Assembly: GCA_032209605.1 (NCBI GenBank) | Contig: JASFXZ010000028.1 | Location: forward strand, 372,001-436,000 | DNA from: Mactromeris polynyma | Taxonomy: Eukaryota > Mollusca > Bivalvia > Venerida > Mactridae | DNA length: 64,000 nucleotides | Direction of reading: 5' to 3' | Shown here: positions 35,001-46,214 of the stretch, piece by piece | Numbering within the stretch: the first letter of the stretch is position 1 | Layout of the letters: each line of letters begins with the position of its first letter | Position numbers and translations under genes: made by a program | Notes under the pieces: model-generated | Told to the model about the DNA's origin: nothing | Seen by the model: only the letters and a program-made list of their open reading frames with translations | Database searches by the model: none

Positions 35001-38000
35001 AGCAGTATTTCAGTTATATACGGTTGTGGGTTTTCCTGACAATGTTTTCATGGACTGTACTATTATCAGTATTAACTACCCTTTAAAAATTTCTTTTTCC
35101 ATGAATGAATTGATATATCCCAAAATACAGACATAATATATGGAATTACCTCAGCTCGAGCAATATCAGCATATGGAGTGTGGTAAATGTAGTTCTCAGC
35201 TCTAGACTCCAAGTCCTTGTCAGTGTGGACGTCTCCAAGAACAGGCCATTCTTCAACAATGAAGGATGGGGAGCTAACAGAAAAGGGCTCCTCCTCTACA
35301 CTAATGTTGGTTACAATGGCCCTGTGGCACAACTCTGCCCCTTCCACACTCAAGTGAAGGCCATCAGAGCCCAAATGTTGAGCAACCTAATGATATCAAA
35401 AAATTATTTAACAATATGGCTTTTATAACAAATCATAACATGTAATATGTTCAACTGTGAGTACTTAGTATAAGTTTTCTTTAATAATTAAAAAGGTTTT
35501 GGTCTACCGACAGACGTGCAAAACAATATACCAGTCCTCTTTAATAGAGCCACTAAGTATACCAGATTTTTAAAAGACTATTTTCACAATTTATTTTAAG
35601 ACATTGAATGTGAGATATTTCAATTTCATATCACTCTCGACACCTCATTTGTGATGGAACATAATATCACCACAACAGTATGCTAGAAAAGAAGTCATGT
35701 TTTCCATCTTCATGCTGAGCAATGGAAAACATGTGTACTAAGATTATGTTTTTTTGTATGACTTTGCTATGGACTATGGAGCAAACATCTAATCTCCCAC
35801 ACTCAGAAGCTCTACTGAGCCGAGTTATCAAAGCTGGTGTAATTTAATCTTCAATATATACTATTTACTTAACAGAAAAGAACTCATTTTTCCTACTCAA
35901 TGTCAAGACATAATTCATAAAAGAATTGTTTACCAGAAATCTACCACATGCGAGGAATCGAACATAAGGTGTACATGCACTTATTTCCTTCAATGTGATG
36001 TTAGCACACACAATCCACTTCCGCATTGCCTTCAGTGTTGTTATTGGTACGTTCTTCCTCAGGCTGGGTCCCCGTTGTGGTATCTCACACAGTATAACTT
36101 CAGTGCTTGGACTAGTTTCATGAACTAGGTCACACACCTCAGTCACATTCCTAAATTTGCACAATATTTCCTTCATTAGTTACCATAAAAAATATATGAG
36201 GAAATAATTAATAGTGAAAGCAGTCAGTCAGTCAGTCAGTCAGTCAGTCAGTCAGTCAGTCAGTCAGTCAGTCAGTCAGTCAGTCAGTCAGTCAGTCAGT
36301 CAGTCAGTCAGTCAGTCAGTCAGTCAGTCAGTCAGTCAGTCAGTCAGTCAGTCAGTCAGTCAGTCAGTCAGTCAGTCAGTCAGTCAGTCAGTCAGTCAGT
36401 CAGTCAGTCAGTCAGTCAGTCAGTCAGTCAGTCAGTCAGTCAGTCAGTCAGTCAGTCAGTCAGTCAGTCAGTCAGTCAGTCAGTCAGTCAGTCAGTCAGT
36501 CAGTCAGTCAGTCAGTCAGTCAGTCAGTCAGTCAGTCAGTCAGTCAGTCAGTCAGTCAGTCAGTCAGTCAGTCAGTCAGTCAGTCAGTCAGTCAGTCAGT
36601 CAGTCAGTCAGTCAGTCAGTCAGTCAGTCAGTCAGTCAGTCAGTCAGTCAGTCAGTCAGTCAGTCAGTCAGTCAGTCAGTCAGTCAGTCAGTCAGTCAGT
36701 CAGTCAGTCAGTCAGTCAGTCAGTCAGTCAGTCAGTCAGTCAGTCAGTCAGTCAGTCAGTCAGTCAGTCAGTCAGTCAGTCAGTCAGTCAGTCAGTCAGT
36801 CAGTCAGTCAGTCAGTCAGTCAGTCAGTCAGTCAGTCAGTCAGTCAGTCAGTCAGTCAGTCAGTCAGTCAGTCAGTCAGTCAGTCAGTCAGTCAGTCAGT
36901 CAGTCAGTCAGTCAGTCAGTCAGTCAGTCAGTCAGTCAGTCAGTCAGTCAGTCAGTCAGTCAGTCAGTCAGTCAGTCAGTCAGTCAGTCAGTCAGTCAGT
37001 CAGTCAGTCAGTCAGTCAGTCAGTCAGTCAGTCAGTCAGTCAGTCAGTCAGTCAGTCAGTCAGTCAGTCAGTCAGTCAGTCAGTCAGTCAGTCAGTCAGT
37101 CAGTCAGTCAGTCAGTCAGTCAGTCAGTCAGTCAGTCAGTCAGTCAGTCAGTCAGTCAGTCAGTCAGTCAGTCAGTCAGTCAGTCAGTCAGTCAGTCAGT
37201 CAGTCAGTCAGTCAGTCAGTCAGTCAGTCAGTCAGTCAGTCAGTCAGTCAGTCAGTCAGTCAGTCAGTCAGTCAGTCAGTCAGTCAGTCAGTCAGTCAGT
37301 CAGTCAGTCAGTCAGTCAGTCAGTCAGTCAGTCAGTCAGTCAGTCAGTCAGTCAGTCAGTCAGTCAGTCAGTCAGTCAGTCAGTCAGTCAGTCAGTCAGT
37401 CAGTCAGTCAGTCAGTCAGTCAGTCAGTCAGTCAGTCAGTCAGTCATGAAATAAGGGTGATACAATAATACAGCATTAATGATTAACAGGACTCATTCAT
37501 GTTTCAGTCTCTGCTTGGTAATTGAAATCATGAGGTTACCTAATTTCAAATTTCTTCTTAGAAATCATAAATAGAGAAATATTAAGATCAGCTGTTCATG
37601 AAGATCAAAACAAAATCTGGTTGATTGAGAAATAACAGTTCAATGCAAAAAAGGCAATCAAACATCAGCAAAGTAGTGCTTATATAACCAACCTGTAGAA
37701 CAAAATATCATTGTTCAGCACATCATTGGATCCCAGGAACAAGTACAGTTGTTTGTAGCTGACCTTCTTCAAACACACACTCAGCTGATTCCTGAACATT
37801 TTCTTATCATCAATGTATCTAGCTCCTACAAATTATGAAATTAAGCAATAATTATACAATGAACAAGAGCAGTTTTCAAAAATGGTATCTTTACAAATCT
37901 GTTGAACGAGCATTTACCTTGAACTAACCTATGATGAGTATTAAACACGGAATATTTACCAGTTACCTGCAGTGCCATTTTAAATAACTGTGTGGTATTG

Positions 38001-38827
38001 TTGCGACCTGAGATTTGACAGAGGACCTTTCACTCTCGAAGCAGACGCTGGGTAACTACTAGTGGTGCAACAATATACCGGTACCGGTATATTGCAATAC
38101 AGCGTCTGGCCAATACGTATTGTGGTACGACTTCCCTGTATTGCGATATTTTATCTAATATTTCAGCACATATTGCAAACAATGTAGCCGACTTTTAAAA
38201 CTATTGAAGACCGCTACATCTTTTAGAATGTCTAGTATCTTAGATCAAATGGGTCGCCGTTTGTAGAGACATCAAAAAGTTGCCACCACAGCCAACCGAT
38301 GTATAAGGCAATGCCGCCTTCAGTGTTTCCCTTTGATTCCTGTTTGATTTTGATGCTATAGCTACAAGGAAATAAATCTATGGGTTCAGTTTCATTGTGT
38401 TTTTCTTTACATAAAAGTGTGTAATGTATTGCGATACATATCGCAATACGGGTTGGCTGTATCGTTGCACCCCTAGTAACTACAGATGCAGACTAATATT
38501 CCTGTTTAGTTTGATGAATGAACAGTGTAATGGTAGCTCAAACACTACTAAAGTTAAATGCAACAAATTGGAGACAAACAATTTGACAGATGACAAATCT
38601 ATATATGCCCCCTCTTAACGCAATTGGTGGTGTTGGTGGTGGTTAAGTAAAAACCATTTGCAATAGATTCAAAAAGATTAAACAGACTCACCAGAGACGG
38701 GTAGACACTCTATTGTTGCATCTTCATCCACAACATTGTTGATTCGATGAACATTGGAATCACCAGCAACCAATGCTAACGGAAAACCTGAAACTAAAAC
38801 TTCCTCCAACCGATCAACATAATCCAT
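32095..38827 (-). CDS. SGNH-hydrolase-like protein with C2H2 zinc finger, 3' end missing
   Basis: Nine exons join in frame (398 codons): 38692-38827, 37693-37825, 35934-36150, 35150-35386, 34857-34922, 34253-34342, 33004-33087, 32678-32764 and 32095-32238. Residues 1 to about 190 look like a compact SGNH/GDSL hydrolase: ALVAGDSNVHR (Ser24), LYLFLGSNDVLN (Asn79), STEVILCEIPQRG, and GSDGLHLSVEGAEL (Asp170, His173). All catalytic blocks are in order. Residues 242-350 are basic and nuclear-like (KRKHHR, GRKRWLKKK, KRKE). Residues 355-376 form CPEC-x12-H-x4-H, a canonical C2H2 finger. The last exon ends at ACA|GTATGT, and the next exon was not found. Read-through instead stops at 31972. The start of exon 7 is uncertain: only a weak acceptor at 33088 keeps frame, while the better one at 33098 shifts it. 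SGNH domains also occur in LINE proteins, but no reverse transcriptase is attached here. Function unknown. Confidence 0.68.
32290..32339. repeat. Perfect 20-bp hairpin with 10-nt loop
   Basis: ctttattcttattaaattgt (32290-32309) is followed by a 10-nt loop and its exact reverse complement (32320-32339). It lies in the intron before the zinc-finger exon. It is too short and AT-only for a typical miRNA precursor; a fold-back repeat is likelier. Confidence 0.8.
34412..34764. mobile_element. Mariner-type MITE in SGNH-gene intron
   Basis: Left TA|CAGTCAAATC and right GAGTCCTGACTG|TA, 353 bp, without a coding region. The CAGT start and TA duplication match Tc1/mariner-derived MITEs. Confidence 0.65.
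35636..35800 (-). repeat. SINE S1 body fragment
   Basis: 'cgacacctcatttgtgatgg' and 'catgctgagcaatgg' match the S1 body in reverse. It lies in an intron of the SGNH gene. Confidence 0.5.
36221..37446. repeat. Perfect (CAGT)n microsatellite, about 306 units
   Basis: 1226 bp of uninterrupted CAGT. Translation gives only Ser-Gln-Ser-Val. It lies in the intron between exons 2 and 3 of the SGNH gene. On this strand it is the reverse complement of the GACT-rich satellite at 25-28 kb. Confidence 0.99.
38060..38475. mobile_element. hAT-type MITE with 8-bp target duplication
   Basis: Ends TAGTGGTGCAACAATA and TATCGTTGCACCCCTA are inverted, a common hAT terminus. GTAACTAC is duplicated exactly at 38052-38059 and 38476-38483. 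Inner arms carry 'tattgcaatac/gtattgcgata'. 416 bp, non-coding, in the first coding intron of the SGNH gene. Confidence 0.88.
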
Positions 38828-38879
38828 ACTGTATCAAATCTACTATAGAAAGCCAGTAAAAGATCAGAAATTCAAAGCT

Positions 38880-39205
38880 TATATCAATTCTCACACCAGA
38901 AAGTAGGTAGCAGCCTACTACTGAGAAGTCAGAATCTTTAATAATTAAATATCAATACAATATCAAAAACAAAACAAACTATTCTCACGTCTGGAAGTAG
39001 GTAGCAGCCTAGTCCAAAACGATTAACTAATCTTAATCACAAAACAAACTGATCTTAATGATTAGTAACTGATTCTCACGCCCCAAAGTAGGTAGGTACC
39101 TATTGTAAAGCAAACAGAATCAACAATAGTCTAAAGAAAACAAAATCAACAATAATTTGTCAAAACAAAAAGTTCTTACCCCAAAAGTAGGTAGTCACCT
39201 ATTCC
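38880..39205 (-). repeat. Four ~93-bp units, each with a 5'-splice-like site, upstream of the SGNH gene
   Basis: 'aagtaggtagcagcctac'-type boxes occur at about 38900, 38992, 39086 and 39184. On the minus strand each reads CTACTTT...GTGAGAAT or GTAAGAAC, resembling a 5' splice site. They lie in the probable 5' untranslated region. Confidence 0.65.
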
Positions 39206-39627
39206 AGAGCTTTTACACTAATCTAACAACAAACGAAATGATCCCAATCACAGATTCGGACGTCCGGTATAAGGCAGAGGCCTTATTCAGAGCAATATAA
39301 TCTACAGAACGATTTTTTGAGCACAAAAAGAAAGGATCGCGAAAATACAATACAAATATTCCGCAAAACCAAATCTTCTAAGTAAGAGAAACTATGTGCT
39401 CAAACAGACTAATGCCAGGAAGAAATGAGGGCAGATCTCACACACAGTACACTTTAAGCAACTATATACGTCTCGATATCGCTTTGAGTCGTGAAAATTG
39501 CAATAAGCAAAGTGTAACGTGTCTTTCATCAACGGTATAAACCTCCGAAAGAAAGAGTATCCACGATTCGAGTATTTCCCGCCACTAGACTCCGACTGTG
39601 GCCGCCACTTTCCGTATATTTCCGTGA

Positions 39628-39671
39628 GATAATACCATATTTGGTCATTGCCCGCTAGAGACCAACAGGCC
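39628..39671 (-). repeat. Right terminal inverted repeat of the 17.7-kb block
   Basis: Exact reverse complement of the core at 22015-22036, with a similar outer arm. The inner flank is the promoter-like region of the SGNH/zinc-finger gene, including TTTCCCGCC (E2F-like) at about 39575. Confidence 0.75.
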
Positions 39672-39898
39672 CTAATGTATACGGCATTCAGCTTGGTAAG
39701 AAATGAACAGAGAATGAGATTTTGGGTTGTGTATGTCTAATTACATGATTTTTTATTTCACAGCTTATTATTAACAGAAACATAAATGTTAACATATTAA
39801 GAGTGTATAGTTTGTTCTACATGCACAATATGAAATGTAAATTGAGTAGAATTGGCATTTGCAACTGACATCAGTTGAACAAAATACTATTAATTAAG

Positions 39899-41115
39899 TA
39901 ATAATAATAATAATAATAACATCTTTATTTTAAGAAGGTTGTTACACATTATGATATAAATATATAACTATAAAAACATCATATTTTCAATGTGGCCTTC
40001 TGTAAACAAAACATAATAATAATTAAAATTTAACATTTGCACATAGTATAATAACATGTATATAAATAAGATTTCACATTGTATTTCAATATAACAATTT
40101 AATTCAATATAACAATTTACTTACCGACAGACACTCGATCTATTATATCATACAAATTGATGTGAACATAATATCTCGGACATATAAACGGTTTATATGT
40201 CCGTGATAATATATGTATTTATATATTATGTCAAAATTAATAAAATGAAACGTAATTACTGCGATGCAGATTTTTATATTTGTGTTTGAAGGATGCTAAC
40301 CTTTCCACATTTCTTATGGCATCTGGAATGTCATTCCATACCTTCATACTGTAATAAGAAAATGAATCTTTAAAATAATTAGTGCGTGGTGTTTTATTTA
40401 TACATAAGTCATGTTTTGAAGCCGATCGAAGTGAATAGTGTTCATTATTTGCAAAAACAAGTAACCCAGTCAGGTAAAAAGGGGCCATACCATTTCGCGT
40501 TTTATATACAAGAGCGCCACAGTGGTATTTACATCTGTCTGTAAACGTTAACCACTGAAGTTCTCGTAGTAATCCATTGGATGGCGATCGCTTGGGTTTT
40601 TTAAGAATAATTTTTGCAACTCTTCTTTGCAAGGTATTTATTTTATTTATGTGACGATTATTGTCTTTGCCCCAATTATGACAACAATAGTCAAGTATTG
40701 GAAGTATATACGCATTGTAAAACATACATTTCATCTCCTCTGTGAGGTAAAATATTACATTCTTTAGAAGCGAAATTTTAGAGTTGAGTTTTTTGCATAC
40801 AAACTTTATTTGTGTATGCCATTTTAAGTTATTATCTATATAGATTCCAAGCAGTTTTTGAACAGTTACACTTTCTAATGCTATTCCATTGATAGTTAAA
40901 TTTAGAATGGCAGCTTGCTTTGTCTTATTTGGCGTGCCGATAACCATGCATTTTGATTTATTCGGATGTAAAGACATGTTATTTATTTTGCACCAATCGA
41001 CGACGAAGTTTAGGTTACTCTGTAGCTGAAATTCAATGTTAGTTAAACTGCTACCTGATTCGTGCAAAGTTGAATCATCAGCAAATAAATCACCCACATT
41101 TGCATTTTTCGACAA
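39899..41115 (-). mobile_element. 5'-truncated LINE (CR1/Jockey-like), RT C-terminal part
   Basis: The minus-strand ORF at 40237-41115 (292 residues) starts inside the reverse transcriptase with LFADDSTLHES, the catalytic [F/Y]xDD block. It continues through NKSKCMVIG, KLLGIYIDNNLKWH, and the typical C-terminal LQRRVAKIIL, LVYKTRNGMAP and VWNDIPDAIRN. A 3' tail of TTA repeats at 39899-39920 marks the element's 3' end. Endonuclease and the N-terminal half of RT are absent, as in 5'-truncated insertions. The ORF is still open, so insertion is fairly recent. Class assignment within the CR1/Jockey group is approximate. Confidence 0.88.
40177..40203. repeat. Perfect 13-bp palindrome in LINE 3' region
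   Basis: 'cggacatataaac' and 'gtttatatgtccg' are separated by one base. It lies in the 3' untranslated part of the LINE and may be a structural element of its RNA. Confidence 0.6.
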
Positions 41116-41984
41116 TAAAACATAAACTTAAATGAGTAATACTACGAAAGCATCTATGTTCATTTTTCGTTCATTTGTTTACCTAAACAAACATGAAACA
41201 TATATTTCTTATAGTAAAAACACCATTTAAAAAATGCATTAACAAAGAATGAACTCAAAATGTATTTCCTCTTTTTACTAATCAGTCTATTTTACAAGTT
41301 TTGTCTGTTTTTAGGAGCTAATATAGATTTTTTTTTTAATCGGTACATTGCAACGGTTCTTATTAGAGATGCTTTAGCCAATGCAAAGACCTAAATACAG
41401 GTCTTTGGCAAATGTGACAACAATACTGGATGAAACCAATTCAAACAATGTATACATATTCAGATGAGTCAGATACACATCTTTGGGCCACCATCCATTT
41501 GTTGAAACAAAATACAAGGACAACTTCTAATGGTGCACTTGCATTATCTATTTTGTGAGTATTTATTATTAAAATAACAAACATAATATCACATATGTTA
41601 AATTAACTCTATTATTATACACCAAAACATGAGTAATATTTACAAATATGGATAAACGTAGACAATCTGTGCATCAGTTGAGCCATAAATGAATTGGTTA
41701 TGTGTACATGTTAAACAACTAATATGTGGATATGTAAATATTGTTAGGCAAAATAAAAATTGCCCATTTTCAATTCAAATGTTGTTTGCTTGTGTATCGT
41801 TTCCACTAGTCCAATCGCGGACGTCACATCTATATACTGTCGCTGTACAAGTCGGAGTACAGAGACACGTATTAGCGGGGCTACGTTTCCACATACATAG
41901 TCACGTGTGATCAGTTATTTGGGGTTATAACAGATGCCCATAAATGAATTATAAGATTTAAATAATCATAAGACTTGTTTATTA
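41116..41984. other. No gene seen
   Basis: AT-rich sequence upstream of the truncated LINE. Nothing recognisable. Confidence 0.5.
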
Positions 41985-42665
41985 AGTTTTATTTAATTTC
42001 CATTCATATTCTGTTCTTTGTTATCATCATATATATTATATTCGTTTGATTTTGAACTATTAAAACAATAACATAAGCATAGCAATATTGCACAAAGTCG
42101 TATGCAAAATATTGCTTTAGTATGTATCAATTATACTGTTTAGCATGGCTCAACAGCAGTGCATTGACTTATTAAAAAGGGCCAATGAATTTTGTTTAAA
42201 ATCATATCATTGACTGTCTTGCGAACCACGGCGAGATCAAAGCAATCCAATGATATGATACTTGTTACTTCTTGTTTTTCTTAAAATGTTTTCCATTGCC
42301 GTCCTTTTAATACGCTACACCGTACTTTCTGACACCCAAGTCATAAAAAGTCATTGTAGTTCTTTTTTCTTGGACAAGACAACGGAAACACATGCTGCTT
42401 CCTAGAAGCCTCTCGTACACAGAAGTCGTGAACGTTTGAAACACTGTACGTATCTGTCTTGCTGCGACAACACGAAATGCTTTTCAATCTTTTCTGCAAA
42501 TATAGGTTTATGTTTACATATATTTATCTAGTTTACTGCGATATACCCACACATATTTCGTTAAAAGTATGATAATTTCGCGCTGAATACATATTTTATG
42601 GGAAAAAAAGAATGTCAGGATTGGAACCCTGCGTTTCAAGAGAGAATGCGTATCCATTACGCTAT
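41985..42665 (-). repeat. ~0.65-kb direct repeat with tRNA-like end, copy 1
   Basis: Closely similar to 47513-48172 in the same orientation (shared landmarks 'ctgttctttgttatcatcat', 'acataagcatagcaatattg'). The right end, read on the minus strand, has 'tagcgtaatggata' and 'agggttccaatcctgac' like tRNA A and B boxes. It is either a long tRNA-derived retroposon or LTR-like repeats. Confidence 0.7.
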
Positions 42666-42794
42666 GTAATAAACACGCTGATATGATACAGGTCTATGCG
42701 TTTATATATTCTGCTTTCAAAATCAGAAAATGGGCCTATATGATCATGATCAAGATGATTGAACTAACCTGCAATTTGATATGGACTGATCCAA

Positions 42795-43620
42795 CCAATG
42801 ACATTTTGTCAATGCTACTGTGCCCTCAGATATTGGCCGTACTATAGTGTCAGCGACCGGCCAAGGCCTGGGCAGCCATGGGTTACGACCCCTCGGCAGG
42901 ATCATCAAATGCGCGTCTTACATCTACGGGATCGGTTCCTGGCTGCATCTGAAACTTCCAGCCTAACTATTGGACGTCATGGATACATATTCATTGTCAA
43001 AAATCATAATCTACAATTTTGTGGAAAAACATAAAAGTGTTTTTTTTCGTCATAATTTTGCATGTCGATCCGCTTTCTGTCAGAAGCAGAATACATCCGA
43101 ACAACGTACGTTCACGCAAGAAGACAGCTGCTCTTAACTCCAGACGACCCCTCTGAACAATGAAACTCACTTTGTCCAAAACATAAACGTGAACGACAAC
43201 ACTGGGCAAGACGGCATCTATTCTGTCAATATAGGTTTATGTTTGCGTTTACACATATTCATCTAGTTTACTGCGATACATCAACACATATTTATCGTCG
43301 TAAATGAAGTCGAGTGATGTTCACTGACGACACAAGGATTCAACTAAGTCGGGCGGACGGTCGAATTCGAGTCTGTGGACGACGACGACCCGAACGTAAC
43401 GTTACAGGTGGGATGGAGGTTCCCTCCACATATGGGATGGGATTACAGAGCACTACAAAACAAGACCTATGCTCTTCGTTTGGGAATGTTAATGCTAATG
43501 CATAATGTCCAGACTGTCTTGCTACCAGTAGTCGTCTCTGTTCTGCGTCAACATTTTCCCAAGAGACATATGCAGCTTTCTGGGATAAATATCAAGAATG
43601 GTATCCCTTGATTATCGGTT
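42795..43620 (+). pseudogene. Tc1-like transposase, N-terminal and catalytic parts, broken
   Basis: Plus-strand frames give YSVSDRPRPGQPWVTTPRQD and MRVLHLRDRFLAASETSS, the Tc1 DNA-binding region. Then come MMFTDDTRIQLSRADGRIRV, the block around the second catalytic Asp, and LRLGMLMLMHNVQTVLLPVV, close to the usual RYRDEILLPHVVP. Stops, frame changes and an inserted repeat at about 43060-43300 break it. Its C-terminal end is 2.6 kb away at 46215-46430. Confidence 0.8.
43060..43300 (-). repeat. Partial diverged copy of the same ~0.65-kb repeat
   Basis: 'ataggtttatgtttgcgttt' and 'catctagtttactgcgatac' match the stretch at 42505-42545. It sits between the two coding remnants of the Tc1 5' half. 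Confidence 0.55.
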
Positions 43621-44349
43621 TTGTTTAAGCCATTTCCTCTAACTTGGACTGCTTCCCTTCCCCACGAAAATGACACCTGTCAAACTGGTTAATAATCGAT
43701 ATTGGCTCCATGCTATAACCGAATATACTCGAATTTAGTAACGCCTCTTCTTCATTATCATTAGCGTAACTTAGCCACCCCACTGTGTTTCGACAGAATG
43801 TTGAAATTGCCTTGGGCAATTGCAATAGTTTGACTTTAGGCCTATATACTTGGGGGCCTATATAAACACTGACTTGAACGTGATATTAGAAATAAATCTT
43901 CAATCACGACAACAACTAAAATTTCATATACATGTATATCTATTATATTAGCTTTTTGAAAGAAGTATTACGCAAAAGTATTACGTAAAATCATGTCCGT
44001 GGTAAAATGTAATAAAGTAGTAAAGTATATATATATATTTTGAAATTACAATATCATACGATGGGTTGAAATTCCTGAATCCGGACTCGCAAACTCCCGA
44101 ACTCCGCACAACGCTGAAGTGTGGCCATAATTTGTCGGCGCGGCGCCATAAAAATCTACGGAGAACCTAATATTTCAGAATTCCTTAGTGGAGTTCAAGA
44201 AAAGTTGCTGAGCATGAAATTGATTTACATGATTATAAACAAAGAATGTAAAATGATAAAATCAAAGTACTGATATACATGTATAAGAAAGTCAGACAAG
44301 CTTTGTGATCTGCGCAAGTACATGTATAAAATATGGAAATGGTCTCATT

Positions 44350-44640
44350 TCAGTGTGTAGCGGATCAGTGGTCCAGTGGTAAAACGCTGGACTTGTAATC
44401 CAGGGATCGCTGGTTCGATTCCCCGCTCCATCACTGACCGTACTAACAGTCTTTCGGACGAGACTTTAAAAACCGAGGTCCCGTGTATGATGCTTTACAT
44501 CGAGCACGTAAAAGAACCAGGGGTGCTTCTGGAACTGGGGCATCTTCAGTATCATGCACTATCCTCCAAATCTAATATGACTAACATTCTTCCGGAGGCG
44601 TCGCCCATGTGGGAAACCGTTGGCGACGATAAATAAAAGC
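44350..44640 (+). mobile_element. tRNA-Thr-derived SINE with conserved central domain
   Basis: The head folds with anticodon stem CTGGA/TCCAG around CTTGTAA (anticodon TGT, Thr), an A box 'tcagtggtccagtggtaaaa' and B box 'ggttcgattcc'. The body has 'tctttcggacgagactttaa' and 'ccgaggtcccgtgt', a central domain widely shared by mollusc and other animal SINEs. The tail ends with 'gacgataaataaaagca'. Confidence 0.8.
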
Positions 44641-46214
44641 ATATACAACAACATTTCAGTGTAAATCACCCTGCCACTTACCCTTGATGGGTTGCAATAT
44701 TTTAAACCGCTTTTCGTCTGTTTGATGTGAACAAAATATGAACAAACTCATTAATAAGACCCAGTCATATTTTCATATTTATTCACGCTGCATCACTGTC
44801 GCATGTCATGTGTTATGTAATCTTTCGAAATACTTTGTTGTATATGTAAATGTACTTACTCTCAATATTATTATTTTGTAAATTGTAGAGCGATACAATG
44901 GATGATAAGTATTATACATAAATCCAGATATTGATAAATTATTAGTTTCTGTTCTATAAGCTTGTAACTTTATTGTGTTTAACATATTGCTTATAGTTGA
45001 TGGATGTTAGCTTGCAATTGTGTAGCTAATAGTGTTATGTAGTTGTATGCGTTGATTCGCGTGGGTATACGTTATGATATGCACACGTCGGGGCACGGTG
45101 TTTAATTACTATATCGTCTGCATCCATTGTAAATAATCATTATTTTTCTTAGTATTTACTGTTGTTTCTGTTTAAACACAGATTTACTGATTTGTAATAC
45201 AAATGTATCATGTATTTTCCATTTGCCAGGATTTTGTAAATATTATGGGAGAGGGTTTCTGTAATGCTTTGATAACTTGTGCCCAATCCCTTTGTACAAA
45301 ATCATTGCAATAAAATATTACACGTACTAAACTAAACTGCAAAATGTTGACAAACGTTAAGACATCTTGTCTGCAGTTAACAACAATTTTATAACTTCTC
45401 AGTATAAAGTTACAGTAATAAGATCGGTGATAGAATTCAAGTCGGGTATTTTGAACCTCGCGAGAAATAAAAATATCAAGTTTGAGTCATATATCCCTTC
45501 TAAAGAATGTAAACAAGTTGGACGGAAAAACTTCCTCGTTTGTGATCCAATTATTTTTAATCTTCCTTGTCTACAGATGATAAACTTTTTGTTACGGTGA
45601 TTGAACGAGAGATATGTTCGTATTGTGTTTAGATTCGTTTATTTCAATTCAGCGATGCATGTGATGTATTTTAGTGGAAAACTTATGCGTCAATTTAACA
45701 ACATATGTTCAAGGTAACGTGATAACTGCCCGTATAATGAAATAAATGTACACAAAATACCATATCTATGATTGTATTTTTACTTCATCATAGTAAATAT
45801 CAGTACCCCGGGGCATGTATTAGCGCAATTTTTTTCATACGCTTGTATAACTAACATTATGTATGAATGTCATGTTACCTGCGATATCGTCATGATATAA
45901 GAAGGAGGGCATCTTGCAGCAGAATAAAGCACGTCCACACTGTTATGTAATCTATAAATAATAATTAAAACACCAGGATTCGCACTATAGTATATTTTAT
46001 TGTGTACTTATCAGTATGGCAGTCATACAGCAACTCCTAACAAAGTGACTTGCATTTATATTTTAATATACAAGCATTATATGGTTTTAAACATGATGAT
46101 AATACAAGAGAGATAATTCTAGAATCTTTTATTTATTATTTAGATTTGAAGAGTTAACTGCGCACCATACACAGGGATACCTCATAAAAATGCTATGACT
46201 GTTCTGCCTTAGTC
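44641..46214. other. No gene seen; insertion between Tc1 halves
   Basis: AT-rich sequence with no domain-like ORF. Together with the SINE it separates the two parts of the Tc1 transposase. Confidence 0.45.

Noticed and set aside
36214..37449. 411-residue Ser-Gln-Ser-Val open frame
   Set aside because: It is only the translation of the CAGT microsatellite, open in several frames. No flanking coding sequence.
43625..43825. 66-residue minus-strand ORF next to the Tc1 relic
   Set aside because: Opposite strand to the transposase, short and without motifs.
44355..44430. Functional tRNA-Thr gene
   Set aside because: The cloverleaf is only partly paired, and the sequence runs directly into a conserved SINE body without a terminator.
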